DNA of 64,000 bases. It comes from Sesamum alatum (Eukaryota; Streptophyta; Magnoliopsida; Lamiales; Pedaliaceae). The notes beneath the pieces were generated by a model that had not been told where the DNA came from, did no database searches, and saw only the letters and a program-made list of their open reading frames with translations. Shown here in pieces: positions 55,200 to 64,000 of this stretch (its first letter is position 1; each line of letters opens with the position of its first letter). Location: the NCBI GenBank assembly GCA_034509735.1, contig JACGWO010000004.1:22983395-23047394 (forward strand), given 5' to 3'. Made by a program: the position numbers and the translations under genes.

Positions 55200-55747
55200 G
55201 GGATAATTATACGACTTCTTTTGATATTTGATGTAATTACACATAAATTTTTTATGATTTGAAAAATTATATCAAGTATATACCTCTGACGCTTTCTTCA
55301 GTCTAACAAATAAGTTTCTCTATTAGTCAATATTAATTGAATTTGCCGATATTAACAAAAACATTGGATGAAAATTCTTATTTATCTCCGATTAATTTAT
55401 TACTGACTTATTATAGGTGAAACAAATTTTTTTATGATCAAATAACTCTTATACATCTTCGCACGTCAATGCATGTGAGGGGTATATTTTCACCCTTATA
55501 AGGGTAGTTTAGTTAGAAAAAATTTGTTTTACCTACAATAAGTTAGTAATCATTCAATCGAGGGTAAACATCGATTGTCATTTAATTTATTTTTTTGTTA
55601 ATATCAATAAAATTAATGAATTTTGACTAACAAATTAATCTATTTACTAAATAAAAGTAAATTAAAAAGTTACTAAATATAATTTTTAAACTACAGATTT
55701 ACGTATAATTAAATTAAAATTTCGTAGGAAGGCAGTGTAATTATCCG
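55200..55747. mobile_element. MULE-type MITE (548 bp)
   Basis: Starts GGGATAATTATACGACTTC and ends GCAGTGTAATTATCCG. Arms are inverted copies through AATAAGTCAGTAATAAATT-like and AACAAATTTTTT blocks. Perfect 9-bp TSD, TTAATTTAA, at 55191-55199 and 55748-55756. Confidence 0.87.
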
Positions 55748-55756
55748 TTAATTTAA

Positions 55757-56379
55757 TGACAAAGAAACACATCAACCCTCCTTCTAATGATTGGCTTTGC
55801 CACTCTCCTTCTGAGAGAGTACTTTAATTACGTGATGAGGCAGGTGGCAAACAAGCATGTTAATTAACAATTAAGCACGACATTAAGCAGGTCCATAATC
55901 AGCTTTTGCGTCCCAATAATGCATCCAAATTTGATTATTTTATCCATCAGCTTTTCATCGAGAAGCTGAATTTTTGTGCTTTTGTTTCTGTTGACTGCTT
56001 AATTGACTACTGAAGCGAGTACGGGAAGTGAGTCTCTACAGATTCCCTGTGAGATTCCATTGGCTTATCAAAAATCTCTCTGCCCCCTCACAAGCAAGTA
56101 GAGCTTGTGGGCGTAATCATGCCTCTCTTCTCATTCTTCCTTGTCAATCACATCACCTTATTTTTCTGGATATTTACCTTACTATCCCGCGGTGCATTAT
56201 TTTCGCGGTACTTGTAAAAGGGTGCTATTATGGCAGCTCCCATTACCATTAGTTTTATTTTTGAAGTGTTTTGTTTTATTTTATATAAATAAAAATGAAT
56301 AAAATAAAAATAAATAAACATGTGTTAGAGTGTATATTTTAATTTAATTTTGGAGTTATTTTTAAATATTGTAAAAAAA
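55757..56379. other. spacer, possibly low-copy
   Basis: Less repeat-like than its surroundings (for example 55790-56230), but I find no domain, splice pattern or RNA gene. The 74-codon frame at 56028 has no recognisable feature. Confidence 0.4.
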
Positions 56380-56605
56380 TGTATTGTGTTGTATATTGAG
56401 AGACATAAAAAACCGTTTATTATTAAATAATGTCTTTTTTATTTATTTTTATAAATGTATATATGCATATAGTGATATTTGTTTTTATTGTATGTATTAT
56501 GTTATATATTGGGAAACAAAAAATACTGTTTATAATCAAATCATGTCTCTTTTATATATTTTTATAAATATATATGTATATAGTAATATTTATTTATTTA
56601 TAAGT
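56380..56605. repeat. AT-rich 113-bp tandem duplication
   Basis: TGTATTGTGTTGTATATTGA at 56380 recurs as TGTATTATGTTATATATTGG at 56493, and the following 90 bp also correspond with substitutions. Confidence 0.75.
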
Positions 56606-56697
56606 GAAATAAATTATATAATATATTATTACATGAGAGATCAGACTAAAATTACCCAAAACACTCAGTAAATTTTTTTGAGTAATGTTATATTTGG

Positions 56698-56738
56698 TTT
56701 TGTTTTCTTACCATCTCGAAGATGGTGAGAAAACAAAA
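56698..56738. other. 19-bp-stem hairpin
   Basis: TTTTGTTTTCTTACCATCT and its inverse (one T:G pair) are separated by a 3-base loop CGA. The downstream arm runs into a 40-bp direct duplication (AATATAGCGTTCAAG at 56743 and again about 47 bp later). Confidence 0.75.
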
Positions 56739-57199
56739 TCGAATATAGCGTTCAAGTTCTCTTTTCTTTTGGAAAAAACAAAATCAAATATAGCGTTCAA
56801 ATTTTCTTTTCTTTTAATCATTACTATAGTCATTTCAAGTTGTTATCAACTTAATTAGATTAGTGAATATATATATATATATATTAACAAATGAAGAACA
56901 TAGGGCTTTGTTTGCCTTTAATTTGAGAAAATTTTGATTTTGATTAAATAATTAAAGAATTGTGATAATTTCAGTTTTGTTGGAATTTAATTTAATAATT
57001 AAAGATCACGTAAATGTATGTATCATTATCAAATCCAATTTTGAGGTTCTTGAACTTTTTCACTAGGGATATCATCGTGACCCATGACTTTGAACAGAGG
57101 AGCCTTCAGCCAACTTTGTCCTGAAAGATACTTTTGTTGCAGCATATCTAATATACTTGTTCGGAACCGCATAAAATATCTTTCATGCAAAGCAATATG

Positions 57200-57490
57200 G
57201 AGGAGACGTCATCCAACCGATTATATTACTTCTGGATGTCATTAGACATCAAACCCAATATAACCGCTACAGACCTTCCGGTTGTCCTCAAGCCATTTAT
57301 CGCACATCAAACATTCTTCAAGCGAGGATCTCTCTGGCAAGGCCTTCGGAAGTGGCTTGTCCAAGATATAACCCTAGTTCTCGAAATCGAGGACAATCCT
57401 CAGATTCTGCAACCAGTCATTATAGTTCGTACTGTTGTATTTATTTGTCTCCATAATCATGTTCAACGAATTCTTAGATATATTTACATT
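57200..57490 (-). pseudogene. copia gag N-terminal fragment (second copy)
   Basis: Minus strand reads NYNDWLQNLRIVLDFEN, a TAG stop, then GYILDKPLPKALPERSSLEE and CLMCDKWLEDNRKVC. The DW and the WLEDNRK motifs fit copia gag. Beyond about 57230 the frame is lost. This copy supports the reading of the window-edge fragment. Confidence 0.75.
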
Positions 57491-59223
57491 TAAGAAATGT
57501 AAAGGAGAAATCAACAAATGATAGTGATATTACTGTTCAAGTTGAAGACATAGTCTTTAATTAGTCTTTAACCCTCCCACTATTTATATAAAATCTCACC
57601 ACTCTCAAGTGGGGTTTCAAGAAACCATTTCCTAGTAGGTTTGGGATCCATACGTATAATTTGCCATGCTCCACTTTTACGATTCACGTAAAAAAAAAAA
57701 ATTCATGGGAGATATTCAATATCATTCTCATACAATGAGATTCTCAAGATACTTTGCTTAATCTCTTCACATGATTTCGAGGACTCCAAGCAAATCATGC
57801 TACTTAGTGTTAGGTCTGACCCATCAACCAAATCCTATCTCAACTGTCGCCTCCCACAACTCGTGAGACAAAAAAATTGTGAGCATATTCCTTTGTTCAT
57901 AATAATGGTCCACCTTTCCTCTATTCCAAATGTGCCACGACTCGTGAGACCATATTTGAATGGTGGTACCTTCCTTATCATATTGTTATGGATAGAAGGT
58001 TTGGACGGATCAAACATTTGATTCAAGTCTATCATGGGCCTAATATTTCAACTCAGTTCAACTAAGTGAGAGTATCTCTACGGTGGCCCTACACTATTAC
58101 AAAGTTATCAACCCATTATCATGCTAATGGATCTTGTAATATCTCTTGGTTCTTCTCGGGTTTTCACTTTGGGTTTTCATCCAACATGGGCCTCCACGTC
58201 CCTAGGCTTGCATTATTACATTAAACTTAAAACCTCACCAAAAATCTTATCTAATCTCTTTACATAGTAAAGCAAACCGTGATCAACAGCCGGGGGGAAT
58301 ATACTTATGGAGAGGGAAAACAAACCTTATTATTACAAAGCATAAAACGAGAGATGAGAATTCAAAACAAGAGGCACGCAGGCCCACCCAACAGAAATTT
58401 AAAAGTCCATACATCCAGTCAAGGGCTTAGTGATCATTTGATGTCAATCCAATTAACATCATACACAATTATTCGAAATAATTATGCTATCCAACATATA
58501 CAATATATCAAAATGATATCCAATATCACAACATATGAATATACGCAGAAAACACAAGTTCAGATTATAATCTAATAGATATCCTTCCCAAATACATACA
58601 ATGAATAAATAATAATAAATTAATTAAGCAATTTAATTATAGGAGAAATCCAAATTAAATATACAAAATTAATCTTTTTTAAGAAAATACCAGAAAATCA
58701 AAGATTTCAAAAAAATGACAAAAAGGGCATAAAACGGTGCAATCGTTCGGCCGTGCAAATGACCTGTGCCAAGACGTGCACACGCACACACGCGCTCGCA
58801 TACGCCCTTGCCTGGGCGCAACACTCGCCCGTCATGCGTACAAACGCACCCAGCGCACACGCCTGTGCGCAGTGCTCGCACGTAGCGCGCGCGCCAACAT
58901 GCAGCGTAGTGTGCGAGGCAGCCCCTGCCAGCACGCATGCTGGCCAGGCACTGTGCAGGCTTGTGCTCTGCTGCTCGCCTATCGACCAACAGGGGCAGCA
59001 GCTAACTGCTGCTGCTGTCATGCTTTGAACAACTTTTTTTTTTTTTTTTTTTTTTTTTTGTTTCTGCACATTTAATCTAAAAACCAAGCATGTAATTTTT
59101 GAAAATAATTCTTCAAGACTCATGCATAATATCCGTTAATTCACAAACTTCAACAAATTCATTTCTACATATAATCATGCAAACCGAAACATAACACATT
59201 CTAAAGAAAGCCCCTTACATCGA

Positions 59224-59240
59224 ACTAGGTTTTGATACCA
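59224..59240 (-). other. primer-binding site (mutated)
   Basis: Minus strand TGGTATCAAAACCTAGT: the initiator tRNA-Met site with a few changes, two bases inside the LTR end. Confidence 0.75.
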
Positions 59241-59242
59241 TT

Positions 59243-61090
59243 TGAAAGGAAGTGGATTCGGCTCAGGACGTAGCTGAAGCGTGAAAATCGTATAATAACG
59301 TAAAATCACATATACGTTTAAAATCGATGAAGCGATGTACCCTTGATATCTCCCGAGCGTTCGATGTAGAATATGTAAACTAAAACTAATTTAACATATA
59401 GGGCATGTAAAAGGGTGTAAACAAAGATACATCAACATAAAATTTACCTTTATCATTATACTCTATCGGCTACTAGCATTGTTCCTTCTCTCTAATTTGT
59501 CCATGAGGTTTCAAATGTAGAAATCCTCTGACGACATCCACACCACATTGGAGAGGTCTTAATTTCCTTGCTCGAAGAAATCAAACCTTTGGAAGAAACA
59601 AGATTAAAAGAACTATACTATGGATTAGTGTATCGTTTTAATCAAACTTTATTTTTCAATTGATCCTATATCAAGAAGAACAAAGGAGGGGGATAGAGAG
59701 AAGAGAGGAGAGGGGCGACCAAGTGTGTAGAGAGAGTAAGTGAGGAGAGTGTTTTGGTGTTAGCTATATATCTGTAATTAATGGGACAGTAGGAATGTGT
59801 CTAGATACATAAGGATGTGTTTAGATGCATCCCCTTCAATCCCATCAATTAAGCTCTATCCCGCAAGGTATGAAAAAATCATTCCTAGTGAGAAAGCACC
59901 ATTAGTGGACGAGTTTTGTTGGAAAGCACAACTCAGTCACCTATAATTATGTTGGTTGAGTTGTTCGCTTTCCAAAAGCCACAACTCAGTCAACTTTCCT
60001 CATTCTATATGAGAAGAGTCCAACTCTTCCCTTTTCAAACATGGAAGCCAACTTGCCCCTTTGGGCCCTAATTTAGTGGATCGGGCCTCGTCCTAATAAA
60101 TTAGGACAAGCCCAAGAGAGCCAAACGAATTAAATCCAATTTAATTCAAGACTCAACTAAATTAGGCCCAAAGTCATTTAATCAAATTAAAGACTTACGC
60201 TCAAATTATAGATCCTATTTATTAATTAGTATAAGCCCAATACAATATTGGGCCATCCGTTGAATGGATTATCCCATGCATAAATAATCCAATTATTTAA
60301 TGTCTTCCAGAATTAATTATATATTAATTGCTTCCACCTCCTCGATGATTTGTGTGTGACTTTTTAAGTTCACCCTTAGCAAGACTTGGGCTTGTGTCCA
60401 ACACAAGCCCGTTACCGTGGGTAGCCGTCTAACAAGATGGATCCTCTTCTTGCAACACATCATCCTCACTACATGTTCTGACTGCACTGGACAAGGTTTA
60501 TAATGAATATGTCCATTACACGATTACCTCTTGCTAGATCCAAGATACAGTCATCATGCATACATGTCTGTCATGGTTCCTCAAGTCCGAGGACTATTCT
60601 TGTACTATCAGAGCTGGGAACTCCAGGCATACCAATAAAGCCTTCAAGGCTTCCATATGATGATTTCCCTTGAGTCAGTTAAGTCGAGTCGACTCTCGAT
60701 CGATCAACCCACTAAGATCATATAGACATCAAACGTCTTTCGCCGATGAAAGGCCACACTTATCCAATAAATACGATGTATAGTCTAAGTCTCAGTAGGA
60801 CACTCGATGCCCTGTGTCGAGGTCCTTGAATTGGAACGTTTCACATTTAACCCTCATCAGTTGGTTTCATAAACACCATCCATTTGTGTGGCCCAACTGC
60901 ATGGGTTGTCTATGTGGTCTGTGGGCTTTGTTGTGATGTTGACACAATATAAACATAATTAAAAGAGCACAATAAAGGTAAATCCAATAACGAATACTCA
61001 TGTAATTCATTACATAATATTCACATCGAGTCTGTTGAATATATTACATAAAGGCCAATTTAATTGGCTTTTTGATCACATGTTCTAAAA
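59243..61090 (-). repeat. copia 5' LTR (second copy, about 1.85 kb)
   Basis: Matches 2144-4010 and, inverted, 22646-24611 (shared CCATTTGTGTGGCCCAAC-type and GTGGGCTTTGTTG blocks). TATA-like sequence at about 59763-59772. The far end, TTCTAAAAA, is a decayed form of the TTCTAACA end. Confidence 0.75.
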
Positions 61091-61527
61091 ATTTATGATT
61101 TGATATACAAATATATATATATATATACGCTATATAAATGTATATATAGAGAATATATAGTGCAAGAGAATTGGGGGAGAAGATAGTCGAGGCTAGGGGG
61201 CAACTTTGGTGGACGAGGGTTGGGGGGGAGGAGTTGTGGTGGGCCGGTGATGGGAGGAGTGACTGCAATGAGCGGGCAGGGAAGAAGGGTTTCAGCGCGA
61301 ATAGGGTTTAAGGGCTTGCGGCAGCGGGCAAGCTGGGGGAGGATTTCAGGGCGCACAGGTGGGTGGTGAAGGAGGGCTTGTGGCGATGGGTACACTGGGG
61401 GAGACAATTTAAAGGTCCAGCTTAGGGGGGGGGGGGGGAGTGCTTGCGGCGACAGATAGGCTAGGGGAGAGTTTCAAGGTAGCCGACTGAGGGAAACAGT
61501 TGTGGCAGCGATGGGCGGGGATTAGAG
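61091..61527. repeat. G-rich minisatellite-like block beside TA repeats
   Basis: (TA)n at about 61108-61155 followed by G-rich degenerate repeats, related to 28990-29200 through GCGGGCAAGCTGGGG. A run of 15 G sits at about 61425-61439. Open frames on the minus strand are proline-rich composition artefacts. Confidence 0.65.
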
Positions 61528-62440
61528 TGTTAGAATAGGTGACCATGAAGCCAATTTGATTAGTCGAATGTAACCTATGTCTGAACAATTTCAGAGTTTT
61601 AATAAATTGTGATGAATAAGAAAGTGATATTCATCTGGCTTATACTTTGTCTGTGTTCACTTTACTATTTTATTATAACTGTTCACTACACAAACAAAGT
61701 CCACAGGCTGAAATAATATTTTGCGAAATTGGAACTACGCATTGGATGGTAGGTTCATGAAATCAGTTTCGCCGAATCGGTTTGAAATTCTCCAAGTCAA
61801 GGAATCTCGAGAAAGGGTATCGAGAATCCACTTGAGACTTGCACTAAGCATCTGTTGTCGTGTTTCATCAACAAGTGATGGGGCTCGTCCATGCAGTGTT
61901 AGTGGGTCAGCTAGCTAGGTGGCATCTGACTAAGGTGACTCGCGGGAACCGTCTTACGGAGGATCTTGAGTAGGGTCAGTTAGGTATGATTTGTATTCCC
62001 GGTTCCAACAGTACATGTTGATCCTTGGACTTGAGGGATTACTGAGATCACCTGCACACTGTGCCTGTATCTTAGGTATGGTGAGATATTACCAAGTTGT
62101 AGTTACTGAGTAGTCATAAGCCCTATCTAGTGCAGTCAAGATGTGTAGCGTGACAGTAGATTCCAAGAGAGGATCTATCTCCTGTCACAGCGCTGACAGT
62201 AGCATCTCACTATACTTTGAGACTCGTCCCTTATGAATCTGTGGCCACAGTAACTGAACAGAAGGGTGGAATCCCGGTGATGTTTAGTAAGGACGAGGCA
62301 AGACTTAAGGTCTAAGATGGGCACCTATGTTTCCGTGCCTTAGACCTTAGGTTGTGAGACTGTAGATGGAAGGATAAATGTACTGTAGAGGCTAAATGTT
62401 CACACCAGGAATATTCACCTAGTCTCTAGTGCATTGATTA
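61528..62440 (+). repeat. truncated copia LTR (5' part)
   Basis: Begins TGTTAGAATAGGTGACCATG and follows the first 900 bp of the solo LTR 22646-24611 closely (AACAATTTCAG, GACTCGCGGGAACCGTCTTA, GTGGCCACAGTAACTGAACA). Similarity stops at AGTCTCTAGTGC; the TATA box and the LTR 3' half are absent. Confidence 0.85.
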
Positions 62441-62479
62441 TATGATTGGATATCATGGAATTATGTGCGTTGATTGAGA

Positions 62480-63545
62480 ACGGATGATCACAAGCCCAAC
62501 ACCGAATGTATGGTGTAATTTTATGTTGGGCTTGTGTGCCTCTTTTATTTTCTCCTCTTCTCTTCTAGTGGCCTTGGAATAATAAGGGATTCTATCTCCC
62601 TCCAATTGTACTCCCCCCGGGTTTTCGTTGGGGTTTGTTATTAAATTTGTAGTGAGAGTAGGATAGTGGTGAGGTAGTACTTTATTTTAATTTCCATGGT
62701 GGAGATGAAGGATGGCCAAGAAGGAGAGCCCAGAATGGAGAAATCCAAGGAGTTCCATGGAGACCCGAAGGAGAAGTTGACAAGGCCCATCAGTGTGTTG
62801 ATGGGTTGCTATTATTAAATGTAATAGTGTAGGACCAACCTTAAATTGACCATAGATCCACTGTGGGCTCAGTGGGTCGCATAGGATTCGGGCTTGTGAT
62901 CATCTAATAGGGGCATTCTTGGCTTTAATTTTGCATGTAGCTCTTATGGTGAATGAATGGTTTATTTATCGTATTGTTGTTATGGCATGCAAATTTTTAT
63001 AATACATTATGGATGTATGTATGTATGTATGTATGTATGTATGTATGTATGTATGAGATCTTTGTCATTAAAGCTCTCACTTGGTTAGACCAAGTTGAAT
63101 ATTAGACCCTTCATAAATGGACTAGAACTCTAGGAGTTCATCCATGCCTTCCATCCATGGCAAAGTGAGAAAGCTAGTTTCAGCCGATGGCGTGGTCTTG
63201 CGAGTCGTGGCACGACTATCGTACTTAAAAGAAGCTGCACTTTGTCGTGAATGAAGTGTACACTGTTGTTACCTATCTCACGAGTTGTGGGGGTAACAGT
63301 GAAGCTATGAATCAATTGATTGGGTTGGGTCTAACGCCCGAATAACATGATTCATTTGGAATCCTCGGGATCACGTAAAAGGGTGAGGTAGTTATCTTGG
63401 GAATCTTGTGGAACGAGAATGGTATGGAATAGCTCGCACAGGTTGTTTCCCATGCGAATCATAAAAGCGGGGTATAGGATAGATCACTGTTGATCCCGAG
63501 CCCACTAGGAAAAGAGTTTCCCGAAAACAACGTTTGAGAGTGTCG
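62480..63545 (+). repeat. copia leader sequence, inverted relative to the other two copies
   Basis: Corresponds to the reverse of about 240-1200: GTGGGCTCAGTGGGTCGCAT, TACTCCCCCCGGGTTTTC and the pair of CACGACTCGTG-type motifs (about 63200-63289). It directly follows a truncated LTR in the same orientation, so an internal deletion removed the LTR 3' half, primer site and GC island. Confidence 0.8.
63013..63054. repeat. (ATGT)n microsatellite
   Basis: About ten GTAT/ATGT units. Confidence 0.95.
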
Positions 63546-63548
63546 TGT

Positions 63549-64000
63549 TAATATAGTATATTTTATTGTGTATTAAAAATATTAAATGCATATAAATTAA
63601 TCTTTTTTATTTACGTTGTACAAATATGATATATAAAAAAATAAAAGAGATATTACATAAAATAAATGATATTGAAATTTTTATAAATTAGAATAAACTT
63701 TATTTGCATGTGTCATACTTAACAAATTAGTTATAGACACTAATAGCACTGTCTCATATAGTTTTTTTTATTTATAAAAGTATTATTTATTTGTATAATT
63801 TATTGTGTATTAAAATATTAAAAAAAATACAAGACATGTTACATAAAATAAATAGATATTGGATATTTTTATAATTTAATATGTAAATAATGTATAAAAA
63901 ATGCAAGAAATATGAGAGATGACATTGAAAGTTTTTAAAATAAAATTTATGTGCATGTTTTAATATAGTATATTTTATTGTGTATTAAAAATATTAAATA
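63549..64000. repeat. AT-rich direct-repeat region
   Basis: TAATATAGTATATTTTATTG at 63549 recurs at 63961, 412 bp later, and is cut by the window end. A third partial copy (TTATTGTGTATTAAAATATT) is near 63800. No gene. Confidence 0.7.

Larger units (their letters stand above)
57040..61090 (-). mobile_element. second Ty1/copia fragment of the left-edge family
   Basis: Same minus-strand order as 1-4010: LTR (61090 to 59243), primer site (59224-59240), long leader with a GC-rich island (about 58735-59020) and a T29 run (about 59031-59059), then a gag start at 57490-57200. Long stretches align with 1-3900. The left limit is about 57040, where similarity to the first copy cannot be followed. No pol is present. 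Confidence 0.8.

Noticed and set aside
58669..59123. Cysteine- and alanine-rich frames on both strands
   Set aside because: Same explanation: the GC-rich leader island of the second copia copy. The Cys spacing is not a known motif and no frame is shared with the first copy.
58620..59240. Possible SINE tail (T29 run at about 59031)
   Set aside because: No box A/B promoter, no TSD; it is within the copia leader and more likely a homopolymer expansion.
61044..61407. Proline-rich frames on the minus strand
   Set aside because: Translation of the G-rich minisatellite-like block; composition artefact.
1..64000. tRNA, rRNA, CRISPR arrays, phage or bacterial operon structure
   Set aside because: None seen; the window is eukaryotic repeat-rich DNA. 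The TGGTATCAGAGC motifs are retroelement/viral primer-binding sites, not tRNA genes.

Overview
This window is plant nuclear DNA, most likely from a eudicot. It is AT-rich, gene-poor and built almost entirely from nested transposable elements. No prokaryotic features, tRNA or rRNA genes or CRISPR arrays were seen. The one intact host gene I can support is a small intronless CLE signalling-peptide gene (51812-52114). Nearly every other long reading frame is a retroelement, Helitron or viral relic. Assignments rest on motifs, insertion boundaries and target-site duplications (TSDs) read by eye; no database search was run.

Layout. 1-4010: minus-strand Ty1/copia fragment (gag start, very long leader, Met-tRNA primer site, 1.9-kb LTR). 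4953-10750: fold-back Mutator-like (MULE) MITEs, Helitron ends, a CACTA MITE and an exact 295-bp tandem duplication. 11247-17975: L1-type LINE, full length by its 12-bp TSD, broken by frameshifts and a MITE. 18981-28937: minus-strand Ty3/gypsy Tat-lineage element with gag, protease, archaeal-type RNase H, integrase, a tandem-repeat block and an antisense reading frame, split by a 1966-bp solo copia LTR. 29841-30268: short Helitron. 30690-32930: decayed autonomous Helitron (Rep and helicase). 33291-36865: tandem copia LTR relics holding a 1.37-kb MULE. 36866-38000: gypsy chromovirus integrase relic leading into its 3' LTR.

38001-48480 is the most striking part. That gypsy LTR is split by a hAT-like element (8-bp TSD), which contains a CACTA-like element (3-bp TSD), which contains a MULE (9-bp TSD), which contains an almost complete endogenous pararetrovirus (Caulimoviridae, about 39495-47553), which is itself interrupted by another MULE MITE (9-bp TSD). 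The viral copy runs from its tRNA-Met primer site through coat-protein, zinc-knuckle, movement-protein, protease, reverse transcriptase and RNase H regions to a promoter with an as-1 pair, TATA box and poly(A) signal. It carries many stops and frameshifts and a substituted reverse-transcriptase active site, so it reads as a fossil.

48007-57040: remaining LTR sequence, a Helitron, MITEs, the CLE gene and AT-rich spacer. 57040-63545: two more copies of the copia family of the left edge, in opposite orientations, separated by a G-rich minisatellite-like block. The last 450 bp is AT-rich direct-repeat sequence.
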